Shown here: in pieces, positions 24,877 through 32,639 of the stretch
Layout of the letters: each line of letters begins with the position of its first letter
How positions within the stretch are numbered: position 1 is the first letter of the stretch
Assembly (NCBI GenBank): GCA_039111535.1
Contig: JBCCIM010000055.1
Coordinates: 1 to 32,639, forward strand
Length of the DNA stretch: 32,639 bases
DNA from: Bacteroidota bacterium
GTDB lineage: Bacteria; Bacteroidota; Rhodothermia; Rhodothermales; JAHQVL01
Reading direction: 5' to 3'
Made by a program: the position numbers and the translations under genes
The notes under the pieces: model-generated
What the model was told of the DNA's origin: nothing
The model's input: the letters and a program-made list of their open reading frames with translations, nothing else
Database searches by the model: none

Positions 24877-27168
24877 CTATTCGAGCAGGATAATGCGCTC
24901 TGCTTCAACGGTTTTTTTGGAGATGACGTCTGTTACTCGCATGACGAGCACGTAACTGCCGGCCGGCTGCTGTGTTGTATCCAAAATGAAGTACTGCCCG
25001 TCATCAGGTGCTGTCGTTGTATTGGTAAACCGCACAGACACGCCCGTGTTGGGTTTGCGCCGGAATGCACGCCTCCTGAGCCGGGCAAGGCCTTTCTGGT
25101 CTTCAAACGCAAGCAGAACAGCCTCTACTTCATACATAGCTTCCTGGTTGGTATCCTGGCCAAGGTTGTAGGCTTCAAAGTAGAGGTACAACGGCTGTTG
25201 TTTGTTAAACACCCCCCAAGGGGCAGCCTGAATGATCAGTCCATTGCGTTCAAACATACCTGAAGGCGCTGTTTCGTCGGGTAACGCTTCTTCGACATTG
25301 TAGGCCAACATAAGGTCACTCAACTGCAGCTTGTCGGTCTCAAAGTTGGGCACGTCCAGCGTGCTTCGGTCAAACCCCTGCCCTTTACCAGATTTGGTTT
25401 CAAACTCCACAGACAAATCGTATGCACCGGGCGCTGCTTCCAATTGCAAGGCATCAATCCAGACTGAAGCCTCCTTGAACATGGTAATATCGTTGGTTTT
25501 CACCTTTTCGACGCGGCGGTGATCTTCGTTTACAATCCCATCTGACGCAGACAACAGAAAAGCGCCGGCGTGCAGCGACAGCGTTTGCTCAAGCTTGAGC
25601 GCGCTTGTTTCTACTGGAACGGCATATGGCACATAAACATCAGCTTTCCCTGCTGCTCCTTTAAACGCATTGGCCAAATACGGGAAGGTGACGCGCTTGC
25701 CACCTGCTTCGTATTCATACCCGTCTGGCTTTTCATCAATGTTGTCTTTTGCAATAATCACATAGTCAAGCTCAGTACCAATAGCTGCCCTACCGCTCAT
25801 TACCTGCGAACAGGGGCTATAAAAGACATAGTTATTCAATTGCGGCCACAGGTTGCCAAACACAAATCGAAATCCGGGATACTCAAAAATGTGAAACTGA
25901 TCGAACGTAGCAGCCCCACATTGTGCGATGGCGTTCGACATGTAATATTCCAACTCCGGCTTACCATAACGGACATAGATTTCGCCTCGTTCAGAATCCC
26001 AGCCGGTCAGGTTGAGTTTTGGCTCTGAAAACTGCAACTCAGCGTATACAAGGCGGGCATAATGCTCGGTAAGCCGCTCATTCTCGGGGGTTAAAAACCG
26101 AGGATCGCGGAAAGCCCAGAATCCATCTTCGCTGAAAGCGGTGTTTTTCTTTTTATCCTTCAAGCCGGCTTCGTTAAGCAACCGTTCCGTGTCGGCAAAG
26201 ATTGCAACAAGGCTGTCGGGCATGTGGGTCATTGCCTGCTGAAATTGTTCTTCAGCTATTGCATGATTTTCTAGGTAGTGCTGCGCATATCCTTTGAAGA
26301 GATATGTATGATAGTCGTCCGGGATGTGTTCGCGCATTTGATTGGCCATCTGGCCAAGGGCAACCATATTGGGCCGTGTGGTAAACAAACGGGCCAAATG
26401 TTTATAAGCTCGCAGGTTTTGCGGATCTCTAATCAATGCCCGCCGGAGATAATTTTCTGCAACCGGATATGCGAGGTCTGCGCGCGGGCTCAAGTCTATG
26501 ATGGATTTACCCGTTACCCGCTGGTCGTCAAGGCTAAATACATCAGCAGGATTGGTCAGGTCTTTGGGAATCAGGAGTTGGTCCGAAAAAAGGGCTGTAA
26601 GGTTTGCCCGCGCCGGCCGCGTTGACCCAAGCCATCCATCTTCCAATACGCTCATTCCGTCAACCGTAATGCGCTGCCGCCAATCGAGCCATTCATAGGT
26701 AAACCGTTCACCCAACGTCAGATTTGCCATCACTGACAGAGAATCCAGGGCTAAAATCTTAGCTGACAACTCATCTTTACGCGTGCGGCGCAACAGCTCA
26801 AGCGGCTCTCTCGGAAATCCAAATTCGAGTTGCAGTTCCATGAACGGGACGTGGTCAGGCTTCAGGCGCAATGCCCGTACAATAGAGCGATCAGCTGCCT
26901 TTATTTCTCCAAGTGCCCACTGGACACGCGCCATGTGAAAACGTGCTTCTGCATTGTCAGGCTCTTTGTCGATGATCCAGTCAAACGCTTCTTTTGCGTC
27001 GTTCCAGCGGGATTCTTCTATAGCTTTAAGGCCACGCTCCATCCATGCGGGATGCGCTTGACCCAACGCCAGGTTTGTTACTCCTGTAAAAAGAAAACAG
27101 GCAATCAGACAAAGCGACCAACGGGAAATGCCGGCTACAAATACGTGCTGGGCATAGGAATGCTGCAT
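24877..27168 (-). CDS. GWxTD-domain protein with TPR-like repeats
   Basis: A signal peptide (hydrophobic residues about 16-34, cleavage near ALG-Q) is followed by TPR-like helices: WNDAKEAFDWIIDKEPDNAE (near residue 50) and later AYKHLARLF and YAQHYLENHAIAEEQFQQA. Near residues 385-400 lies GWDSERGEIYVRYGKPE, the family signature usually written GW(x)TD-RG-xxYxRYGxP, here with S-E in place of T-D. The C-terminal ~220 residues are strand-rich (APGAYDLSVEFETKSGKGQG, SYVLVMRVTDVISKKTVEAE). Members are secreted proteins of Bacteroidota and related phyla without established function. It precedes alaS on the same strand and diverges from the Wzi-like gene. Confidence 0.88.
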   Translation of the reverse strand: MQHSYAQHVFVAGISRWSLCLIACFLFTGVTNLALGQAHPAWMERGLKAIEESRWNDAKEAFDWIIDKEPDNAEARFHMARVQWALGEIKAADRSIVRALRLKPDHVPFMELQLEFGFPREPLELLRRTRKDELSAKILALDSLSVMANLTLGERFTYEWLDWRQRITVDGMSVLEDGWLGSTRPARANLTALFSDQLLIPKDLTNPADVFSLDDQRVTGKSIIDLSPRADLAYPVAENYLRRALIRDPQNLRAYKHLARLFTTRPNMVALGQMANQMREHIPDDYHTYLFKGYAQHYLENHAIAEEQFQQAMTHMPDSLVAIFADTERLLNEAGLKDKKKNTAFSEDGFWAFRDPRFLTPENERLTEHYARLVYAELQFSEPKLNLTGWDSERGEIYVRYGKPELEYYMSNAIAQCGAATFDQFHIFEYPGFRFVFGNLWPQLNNYVFYSPCSQVMSGRAAIGTELDYVIIAKDNIDEKPDGYEYEAGGKRVTFPYLANAFKGAAGKADVYVPYAVPVETSALKLEQTLSLHAGAFLLSASDGIVNEDHRRVEKVKTNDITMFKEASVWIDALQLEAAPGAYDLSVEFETKSGKGQGFDRSTLDVPNFETDKLQLSDLMLAYNVEEALPDETAPSGMFERNGLIIQAAPWGVFNKQQPLYLYFEAYNLGQDTNQEAMYEVEAVLLAFEDQKGLARLRRRAFRRKPNTGVSVRFTNTTTAPDDGQYFILDTTQQPAGSYVLVMRVTDVISKKTVEAERIILLE

Positions 27169-27284
27169 AAATCCTGGAAACTGTATGATAGGTGGTGTGC
27201 GCCCGGCCTATGACTAAAGTTATTGCAATACAGGAAGGTTAACAAGGCACTTTAAAAGTTACGCATGAATCCAGCGCCGGTTTT

Positions 27285-28835
27285 ATGTTGCAGCACATAC
27301 ACTGGAGAACATATTACACCACCAAGTCGTTTTCGCTGCCAGTAGCCTACAGCTTTATCCCTGTTTACTCGCTGCATAAATCACCCTATAGACCAGTGTC
27401 CTGTTTGCGCGTTTTCGCTTTTTCCTTTTTGCTGCTCATGCTGTTTGCACCCGTGCTGTTTGCACCCGAAGCATTTGCGCAGGAAGAAGCCCCTGTATTC
27501 CGTAAAGAACTTTCATTCACAGGTGGCAACAGAAGTATGTTGCCATTCTGGGTCACAGCAAATCAGTTTGGCGTTGTCCCCCATAATAGAAGCAGCGCTG
27601 CGTTCAGGATTGCCGTAACCCAACCTTTGAAACAACCATCGCGGATTGGTTTTGCCTATGGTATTGATGCCGTAGTTCGCGCAGGAGAACAGTCAACGGC
27701 GTTTCTCCAGCAGTTGTATGGTGAACTAACCTGGGGGCCCTTCCTGTTAAGAGCCGGCCGTAAAGAGGAGAAAATGGGTGAGGTGCATCCTTTCCTTACA
27801 ACAGGCTCGATGGTACTCAGTGGTAATGCAGCACCTGTGATAGGAATAAGCATTTCCTGGCCCAGCTATGTGACCGTACCGCGGACGGGGACCTTCCTGG
27901 CTATTAAAGGGCACGCAAAACACGGGTGGCTTGACGGTAACCGGATCACTACAAATCCCATGCTGCACGCCAAGTCGCTTTTCATGCGCTTCGGCAAAGA
28001 TCAATGGCCCTGGAAAGCATGGGCCGGCGTGATGCATTATAACGTCTGGGGTGGCCGGCACAAAAATGAAAACATAGGCGACCTCCCGCGCTCTTTTAAT
28101 GATTTCCTGCGGGTGTTTTTTATTCAGGGTGCCAATTCAACCTTCGAAGTTGATGGTGAGGTTACCAACGTTCTAGGAAATTCAATTGGGGCATACGATG
28201 TTGGATTTTCCTGGGAGGCTGCTTCTTTCTTCCTGCAATTTTACCGACAGTTTTACCTCGAAGACACCGTCTCTACCCGCTTACGGAGCCCCGGAGATGG
28301 ATTGTATGGCCTGCACTTTAAAGCCTCTGATCGCGAAGGGCTATTGTCAGATGTTTTGTATGAGCACATCAATACGAGAAAACAGGGATCGAAGCGCAGT
28401 GAGATTCAGGGTACCGACAACTATTACAACCACTTCATTTACTCTACAGGCTGGACCCACCGTGGGCGGACGCTGGGAACGCCCGTTATCCTCATGCGGC
28501 CGGACCAGGTAGGCGTATTCAACAACATGCTCTTTGCGCATCACCTGGGCATCGCCGGCACGCTCCGCACAACCACGGCCTATCAGGTTTTGCTAACGAT
28601 GACGCGTAATTACGGCGTCAACTCCATTTTCCGCTCTACAGGGTTTGGTTTTACAATGGATGGTGCAAGGTTTGACGGCGCGCGTGATCAGTTTTACGCC
28701 GGACTCACCATCTTCCAGTCCCTGCCAAACATGCCACAATTCCAGGTAATGACCCGTCTAGGATATGATTGGGGGGATGTGCGTACGGATAACAACTTCG
28801 GCCTTACCGTTGGCGTTGTGCACACCAATCGGTAG
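27285..28835 (+). CDS. Capsule assembly Wzi-family outer-membrane protein
   Basis: The body matches the Wzi barrel family: ELSFTGGNRSMLPFWVTANQ near the mature start, RKEEKMGEVHPFLTTGSM, NAAPVIGISI, and the final strand FGLTVGVVHTNR. Wzi anchors group 1 capsule at the outer membrane in Escherichia coli; the Bacteroidota relatives are probably involved in surface polysaccharide as well, but substrates are unknown. The start is uncertain. The ATG at 27285 places 40 unusual residues before the signal peptide (CLRVFAFSFLLLMLFAPVLF, cleavage near AFA-Q), whereas a GTG at 27396 would give a standard signal. A 15-bp tandem duplication encodes LFAPVLFAP in the signal. No capsule synthesis genes are next to it. 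Confidence 0.85.
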   Translation: MLQHIHWRTYYTTKSFSLPVAYSFIPVYSLHKSPYRPVSCLRVFAFSFLLLMLFAPVLFAPEAFAQEEAPVFRKELSFTGGNRSMLPFWVTANQFGVVPHNRSSAAFRIAVTQPLKQPSRIGFAYGIDAVVRAGEQSTAFLQQLYGELTWGPFLLRAGRKEEKMGEVHPFLTTGSMVLSGNAAPVIGISISWPSYVTVPRTGTFLAIKGHAKHGWLDGNRITTNPMLHAKSLFMRFGKDQWPWKAWAGVMHYNVWGGRHKNENIGDLPRSFNDFLRVFFIQGANSTFEVDGEVTNVLGNSIGAYDVGFSWEAASFFLQFYRQFYLEDTVSTRLRSPGDGLYGLHFKASDREGLLSDVLYEHINTRKQGSKRSEIQGTDNYYNHFIYSTGWTHRGRTLGTPVILMRPDQVGVFNNMLFAHHLGIAGTLRTTTAYQVLLTMTRNYGVNSIFRSTGFGFTMDGARFDGARDQFYAGLTIFQSLPNMPQFQVMTRLGYDWGDVRTDNNFGLTVGVVHTNR

Positions 28836-29203
28836 TGATGTGGGAGTTTAGTGTTGACAAAACGGGGTACGTGTTTTCGTATTTCCGTGCTCTTGTTTTG
28901 CAGTATGCAAGCGTCTTTTCTCTAAAAAGAACTTCACTCGGCATCATACGAACCCTTTTATCAGCACTAACCGGCACAACCCCAGACCTGCAACACTTTT
29001 GTGATAGCTTTAGCAAAGCTCTGACATACCCTAAATAGCGCCAACTGTTATCCTTTTTATGGTACTGGACGCCAGTACTGTAAAGGTCCTGTATGAAGGG
29101 CCCCGCTCCCCGGCTGGGTATCCACGGTAACATACCAGATCAGACTTTTACCCCCCAACTGTGCTGCGCGTGCAGGCACAGGCGTATTAGAAAGTTGATC
29201 ACC
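28836..29203. other. Intergenic region with a perfect hairpin
   Basis: No convincing gene is present in these 368 bp. A perfect hairpin GTACTGG-ACG-CCAGTAC (29062-29078) lies 125 bases upstream of the tail-anchored protein gene, and a smaller one AGCTTT-AGC-AAAGCT precedes it near 29006. Neither has a T-run, so termination of the Wzi-like gene is not explained. Confidence 0.45.
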
Positions 29204-29638
29204 ATGACAAATCAGAAAAAGCGTTCTCTCGAGCACGAGATTAACGCCAGGCTGTACCGCAACCTCACGCGGGAAGGCATCCCAATGGATCACCTGGATC
29301 CAACACACCTCGCAAGCTGGCCCTTACTCGAACACCAATCGGCAAACAAGGGCGATTACGTCAATCTTCTGCCGCCTTCTTATCGCAATCCCTTCCAGCA
29401 AGAGATAAGTGCTGTAACGCAGCAACGCCGGCAAGCCGACAAAAAATCAGCAGCACAGGGCCAGGATTTCAGAACACATCTGGCCAGCGAGTGGTCAATA
29501 TCAGACGAACCTGAAATTGTAGTAGCCGAGGAGCCGCAACGCTCCGGCGTGTCACTGCTCCTGATCACCATCGCAGGCCTCCTGATGGCAGCCTCGCTTG
29601 CACTCAACAGCACCTTCTTACCGGCCCTCTTTTTTTAG
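29204..29638 (+). CDS. Tail-anchored membrane protein, unknown function
   Basis: I chose the ATG at 29204, which begins MTNQKKRSLEHEINARLYR; an upstream in-frame ATG at 29093 adds 37 residues of cysteine- and proline-rich sequence that looks non-coding. The 144-residue product is hydrophilic and charged until a single C-terminal hydrophobic segment (SLLLITIAGLLMAASLALNS), which should anchor it with the N-terminus in the cytosol. No motif is recognised. It converges on the lipoprotein gene at 29679. Confidence 0.65.
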   Translation: MTNQKKRSLEHEINARLYRNLTREGIPMDHLDPTHLASWPLLEHQSANKGDYVNLLPPSYRNPFQQEISAVTQQRRQADKKSAAQGQDFRTHLASEWSISDEPEIVVAEEPQRSGVSLLLITIAGLLMAASLALNSTFLPALFF

Positions 29639-29678
29639 CCCTGCTTGATTTCCTCGGACTGTGTATTCAGCTTCGAAT

Positions 29679-30353
29679 TCAAGGTTTGAGCGAAATCCCA
29701 AGTCCGACTGCAAACACAACGGCTTCCAGTTCTGGCGAGTACCCCAACCAGAGCCTGCTACGCAGACGCCCATTGGTGTCGTCGATGTAGTGTGCAAATC
29801 TGACGCCTACGGACGAAACCCTGAAGATAAAATCATGTTCTCCGACATAGCACGCGACTACGCCTTCACATCTCGTTAACCCATGCCGGTCACTCCGGAA
29901 ATACAGCCCAAGCCCCAATCCGCCACCACGATGACGCACAATTGGATGCTGTGCAATTAGACTGTAATTCATCTGGATATTCCCCATCGCAGTGATATAA
30001 AGCTTATCACGAACACTGTATGTCCAGTCGAGCCCAGCGCCGCTTCCGCCAATCGCAGCACCAATGGCGCCAAATCGTTTGACATTCCAGGCCCGCTTGT
30101 ACGTAAACGACCATAAATTCCGCTCTAACAGCCATACACGACCAGATCCCTGATATAAATCCTCCGCGTAAGCACGAAAGCCCGCTCGCAATAAAGAAGA
30201 TGACGCGGAAAGGCCCTGGGTGGATTCCTCCGGGTCTCTGTGCTTTTCAAACAACATAATTTCACTTTGCGGGACATGCAGCGCACTGCAACCGGAAGCG
30301 ACAAAAAACAGACTGACCAGACAAGTCAGTTGGACCATAGATCGGAAGCACAT
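29679..30353 (-). CDS. Predicted lipoprotein, unknown function
   Basis: A 224-residue protein with a lipoprotein signal ending FFVASGC (C22). The start at 30353 includes an arginine before the hydrophobic stretch (MCFRSMVQLTCLVSLFF); the next ATG would leave no positive charge. The mature part alternates polar and hydrophobic residues with many glycines and aromatics (GGGLGLGLYFRSD, SRLWLGYSPELEAVVFAVGLG), suggesting strands, possibly a small barrel or barrel-associated protein. Family not recognised. It diverges from the TSDGD-repeat gene. Confidence 0.7.
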   Translation of the reverse strand: MCFRSMVQLTCLVSLFFVASGCSALHVPQSEIMLFEKHRDPEESTQGLSASSSLLRAGFRAYAEDLYQGSGRVWLLERNLWSFTYKRAWNVKRFGAIGAAIGGSGAGLDWTYSVRDKLYITAMGNIQMNYSLIAQHPIVRHRGGGLGLGLYFRSDRHGLTRCEGVVACYVGEHDFIFRVSSVGVRFAHYIDDTNGRLRSRLWLGYSPELEAVVFAVGLGISLKP

Positions 30354-30559
30354 CGAAGCTGGAGAGGTTTAATGCTAATTGCCTTAGGCCGGAGCGTAGA
30401 ATGGCAACACAGGTACATCCGGCGAATTGGGGGGGCATCTTTCTATCAAAAGCGCATCATCTTCACAAAACGCGACATCAGATCTGTAACTTCTTCTTTT
30501 TAGTACCCGTAAATCTTACATTATCCTCCAACAAGTCACCTGATTATTGCTGCCGAGCC

Positions 30560-31792
30560 ATGACTCAATCCTCATCTAAAAGTGTTTCGACCCCTAAGAA
30601 AATTGCCCTGCTTGTCCTTGGCGCCCTGACGATCCTTACGTTTGTCAATATCCTGGAAGCCGGCGTGAGCAAGCTGCGCGGCAGTGACCGTGCGATGGCC
30701 GCAACCGAAAAAGGGTATGAAGAAGGCTTCCTTCCGATGGATGAAGTTGCCGTACGCACCGATGCTGATGACGGAGAGTTGATGATTGAGGAGTCATTCA
30801 AGGTTTCTTCAGGTGATAACTTTGTTGTTGGCGTAAACGACGCAGATCTATATGTTGAAACCAGCGACACAGACAATGCGAAGGTTGAGGTGTACCTCAA
30901 GTCCAACAACATGAATAAAGGCCGCGATTACTTCGAAAACCAGAATTACGAAGTAACCCAGGATGGCAACAGCGTTTTTGTAAAAACGTATCCAAAACGG
31001 AAAAACTTTAACTGGTCGGGTATTCGCAACCTGCGCATTACGGTGCGTGCCAGTATTCCATCTGATTTCAATGTAACCCTCAAAACCGCCGATGGAGACA
31101 TCGTGCTGGGTGAAACGAGTGGAGAAATAATGATCCAGACTTCAGATGGCGACGTAAATACCGAATTCCTCTCCGGTCCATCCATCAACATTCGGACGTC
31201 AGACGGCGACATTGCAACCGAATCCATGGATGCTGCGCAAGTGTCTGTTGCAACGTCTGATGGCGATATTCGCCTTGAAGATGTTGATGCCGATGACATT
31301 TCAGTTCGGACGTCAGACGGCGACATCATGGCGGCGCGGCTTACCGGTGAATCTTCTGTTTCGACGTCTGATGGAGACATCCGCATCAAAGCGATTGAAG
31401 GTGCAGAAACAGCTGTACGCACTTCAGATGGAGATATTGTGACTGAGATGGTGGATACCAACAACGCCCAGTTCCAAACGTCGGATGGCAGCATTACCCT
31501 CAACAGTGTTGCCGGCGATCTGACAGCCAAGACCTCCAGTGGTAATCTCCGGGTTGGCCTTACGGAGGGCGGCAAAGTCTACCTGCGCTCAGGTGATGGA
31601 GATATCCACATCAGCGCGCCAAGCGATTATTCCGCTGAACTGATGCTCCGCGGGGAACGTGTACGGATTGCATCTGGTTTTCAATTCGACGGTAAACTCA
31701 AGAAAAACGAAGCGGAAGGTCGTATCAATGGGGGCGAGTTCACCCTCGAAGCCCGTACATCGGACGGAGAAGTAGTTTTTAAGGAAAACTAA
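30560..31792 (+). CDS. DUF4097-family repeat protein with N-terminal membrane anchor
   Basis: The ATG at 30560 begins MTQSSSKSVSTPKKIALLVL and gives one membrane helix (about 14-36) with the rest outside the cytosol; the frame extends further upstream to 30401 but that part reads as non-coding. From residue 176 the protein is built of ten 18-19 residue repeats, each starting with TSDGDI or a close variant, then further strands ending RTSDGEVVFKEN. This is the DUF4097 beta-strand repeat, expected to form a right-handed beta-helix-like stack. Family members are of unknown role, some linked to envelope stress. The gene is 63 bp before a second DUF4097-like gene and likely co-transcribed, although a weak terminator-like structure lies between. 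Confidence 0.85.
   Translation: MTQSSSKSVSTPKKIALLVLGALTILTFVNILEAGVSKLRGSDRAMAATEKGYEEGFLPMDEVAVRTDADDGELMIEESFKVSSGDNFVVGVNDADLYVETSDTDNAKVEVYLKSNNMNKGRDYFENQNYEVTQDGNSVFVKTYPKRKNFNWSGIRNLRITVRASIPSDFNVTLKTADGDIVLGETSGEIMIQTSDGDVNTEFLSGPSINIRTSDGDIATESMDAAQVSVATSDGDIRLEDVDADDISVRTSDGDIMAARLTGESSVSTSDGDIRIKAIEGAETAVRTSDGDIVTEMVDTNNAQFQTSDGSITLNSVAGDLTAKTSSGNLRVGLTEGGKVYLRSGDGDIHISAPSDYSAELMLRGERVRIASGFQFDGKLKKNEAEGRINGGEFTLEARTSDGEVVFKEN
31085..31612 (+). repeat. TSDGD repeats, 54-57 bp period
   Basis: Ten units begin T-S/A-D-G-D or a variant (TADGDI, TSDGDV, TSDGDI x5, TSDGSI, TSSGNL, SGDGDI). Two units share an identical stretch TTCGGACGTCAGACGGCGAC, while others differ at synonymous sites, so the array is old with some recent copying. 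Confidence 0.9.
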
Positions 31793-31799
31793 GTATTTT
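31773..31799 (+). terminator. Weak terminator-like structure between the two DUF4097 genes
   Basis: TAGTTTT (31773-31779) pairs with AAAACTA (31785-31791) over a 5-base loop, followed after two bases by ATTTTTT. The stem is AT-only apart from one pair and overlaps the stop codon, so partial termination at best. Confidence 0.3.
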
Positions 31800-31855
31800 T
31801 TGCACAGTCCGGGCTTTGGTATTGATTCACGGCCACCATTCCCCGAAATTTGGGC

Positions 31856-32461
31856 ATGGCGAGAATCACGCGCCCGGCACCTGACAAAGAGGTACGGGCT
31901 TTACAAAAGAAATTTGACGTCGCTCCTTCAGGGCGTCTGTTCATCAGCGTCCCAGGCGCTGACCTTGATCTGATTGCAACAGATTCTGACAAGGTTGAAG
32001 CTGAAGTTTACGTAAAGTCGCAATCCAAAAACGAGGCACTTGCGCTCACCGACCGCATTAAGCTGCGGTTGCGTGCAGTTGACAAGCAAACGGTCAGGAT
32101 CGAATCCAAGTCCTTCTATCAGAATGGATTTGTGGGTTGGAATACGGACGATGCAATCCAGATACGGCTGCTCATTCGTCTGCCCCGCGCATTTAATGTG
32201 GATATTCAGGCATCCGGCAGTGCAACCTCTATTAAGGCCGTTGAAGGCAAAGTGAGTATTCAGTTGTCAGGCGGCTCGCTGAACGCAACAGAATTGCAAG
32301 GCCGGCTGGAAGTCATGGGATATGGCTGCACCCTCGACATCGACCAGTTCGAAGGATCCAATCTGGAGCTGGTTGCTGCATCAAGTGCCCTCACAGCCTC
32401 GAACGTAAAGGCCAAGCAACTAAGTATCCGCGCACCCAACAATTCAAAAATGCTGTATTAA
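31856..32461 (+). CDS. DUF4097-like beta-strand protein without signal peptide
   Basis: I chose the ATG at 31856 (MARITRPAPDKEVRALQKKF); a TTG two codons earlier is the frame limit. The 201 residues resemble the non-repeat region of the upstream gene: FISVPGADLDLIATDSDKVE parallels VGVNDADLYVETSDTDNAKV, and VYVKSQSKN parallels VYLKSNNMN. The later part has strand-rich segments (GKVSIQLSGGSLNATELQGR) but no TSDGD array. No signal peptide or membrane helix is visible, so it would stay in the cytosol unless the start is wrong. It looks like a degenerate or specialised paralogue of its neighbour. Confidence 0.75.
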   Translation: MARITRPAPDKEVRALQKKFDVAPSGRLFISVPGADLDLIATDSDKVEAEVYVKSQSKNEALALTDRIKLRLRAVDKQTVRIESKSFYQNGFVGWNTDDAIQIRLLIRLPRAFNVDIQASGSATSIKAVEGKVSIQLSGGSLNATELQGRLEVMGYGCTLDIDQFEGSNLELVAASSALTASNVKAKQLSIRAPNNSKMLY

Positions 32462-32503
32462 CCCTTGCAGTGCCGATGACCGTTTTGTGGTAAAAACCCT
32501 ATA

Positions 32504-32563
32504 CAGAGGAGTATTCTATTGAGACTGCACGCAGTGTCATTTCAATAGAAAAACACTCCTCTG
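32504..32563. repeat. Long imperfect inverted repeat downstream of the last gene
   Basis: CAGAGGAGT (32504-32512) pairs with ACTCCTCTG (32555-32563), and CTATTGA (32516-32522) with TCAATAG (32542-32548); a small inner stem ACTG/CAGT (32524-32535) closes the loop. No T-run follows, so it is not a canonical terminator. It could be a transcript-end stabiliser, a leader element of a gene beyond the window or a mobile palindromic element. The final 75 bases hold no supportable gene. Confidence 0.6.
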
Positions 32564-32639
32564 CATGGGTTTCTTCCTCGGTTCTGGGCAATGCGCATCA
32601 CCGAGAGGCTGACATTATTTTGATGGATGTGTCTTTGGC

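Noticed and set aside
28835-29038. 67-codon frame after the Wzi-like gene
   Set aside because: No motif, signal or ribosome site, and it overlaps the stop of the preceding gene; composition looks non-coding.
30946-31575. A 209-codon open frame on the minus strand
   Set aside because: It is opposite the TSDGD repeats, and its repetitive SPSDV product mirrors them.
32462-32639. Open frame running to the right edge, with an ATG at 32623
   Set aside because: Only five codons follow the ATG inside the window and the open stretch before it has no good start, so it cannot be judged.

Overview
The window looks like a chromosomal segment of a Gram-negative bacterium of the Bacteroidota/Rhodothermota group, with roughly half GC. 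The evidence is the protein families: two S46 dipeptidyl-peptidases, a PorD/DUF4835 protein of the type IX secretion system, a GWxTD-domain protein, a Wzi-like capsule-assembly barrel, several outer-membrane barrels and DUF4097 repeat proteins. No phage, transposase, integrase, CRISPR array or rRNA was seen. The phylum call is inference from family content; alaS would allow a proper placement.

Layout. 1-543 is the 3' part of a fused isobutyryl-CoA mutase (icmF) that stops about 90-100 residues early. It is followed by an HxlR regulator with an extra C-terminal domain (569-1306), then an overlapping pair made of a HipA-like kinase and a DUF3037 protein (1441-2578). On the minus strand follow an orphan NarL-type response regulator (2592-3272) and two tandem S46 peptidases (3521-8032), one a predicted lipoprotein and one with an ordinary signal peptide. 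A tRNA-Leu(UAG) with a clear terminator separates these from porD. Then come a rightward run of envelope genes (9558-13019) and a receiver-only response regulator (13068-13460).

The most unusual locus is 13652-16965, a BlaI-type repressor and an M56 (BlaR1-like) membrane metallopeptidase. The sensor domain of the M56 protein is replaced by nine HEAT repeats, a Trp/Asp/Asn tandem repeat and an acidic helical tail. Its promoter is readable: a -35 box TTGACA and a -10 box TACATT separated by 17 bp, bracketed by two near-identical dyads (GTGCTAAA / TTTAGCAC). This suggests an autoregulated proteolytic signalling switch with a protein-binding output or sensing module instead of a beta-lactam sensor.

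The rest is envelope and housekeeping: a zinc-ribbon protein, a large three-part protein (HELVH protease-like domain, TolB-like propeller, outer-membrane barrel), a two-helix membrane protein, alaS, the GWxTD/TPR protein, the Wzi-like barrel, a tail-anchored protein, a lipoprotein, and two adjacent DUF4097-type genes, the first with a regular TSDGD repeat. The right end carries a long imperfect hairpin of unknown role.
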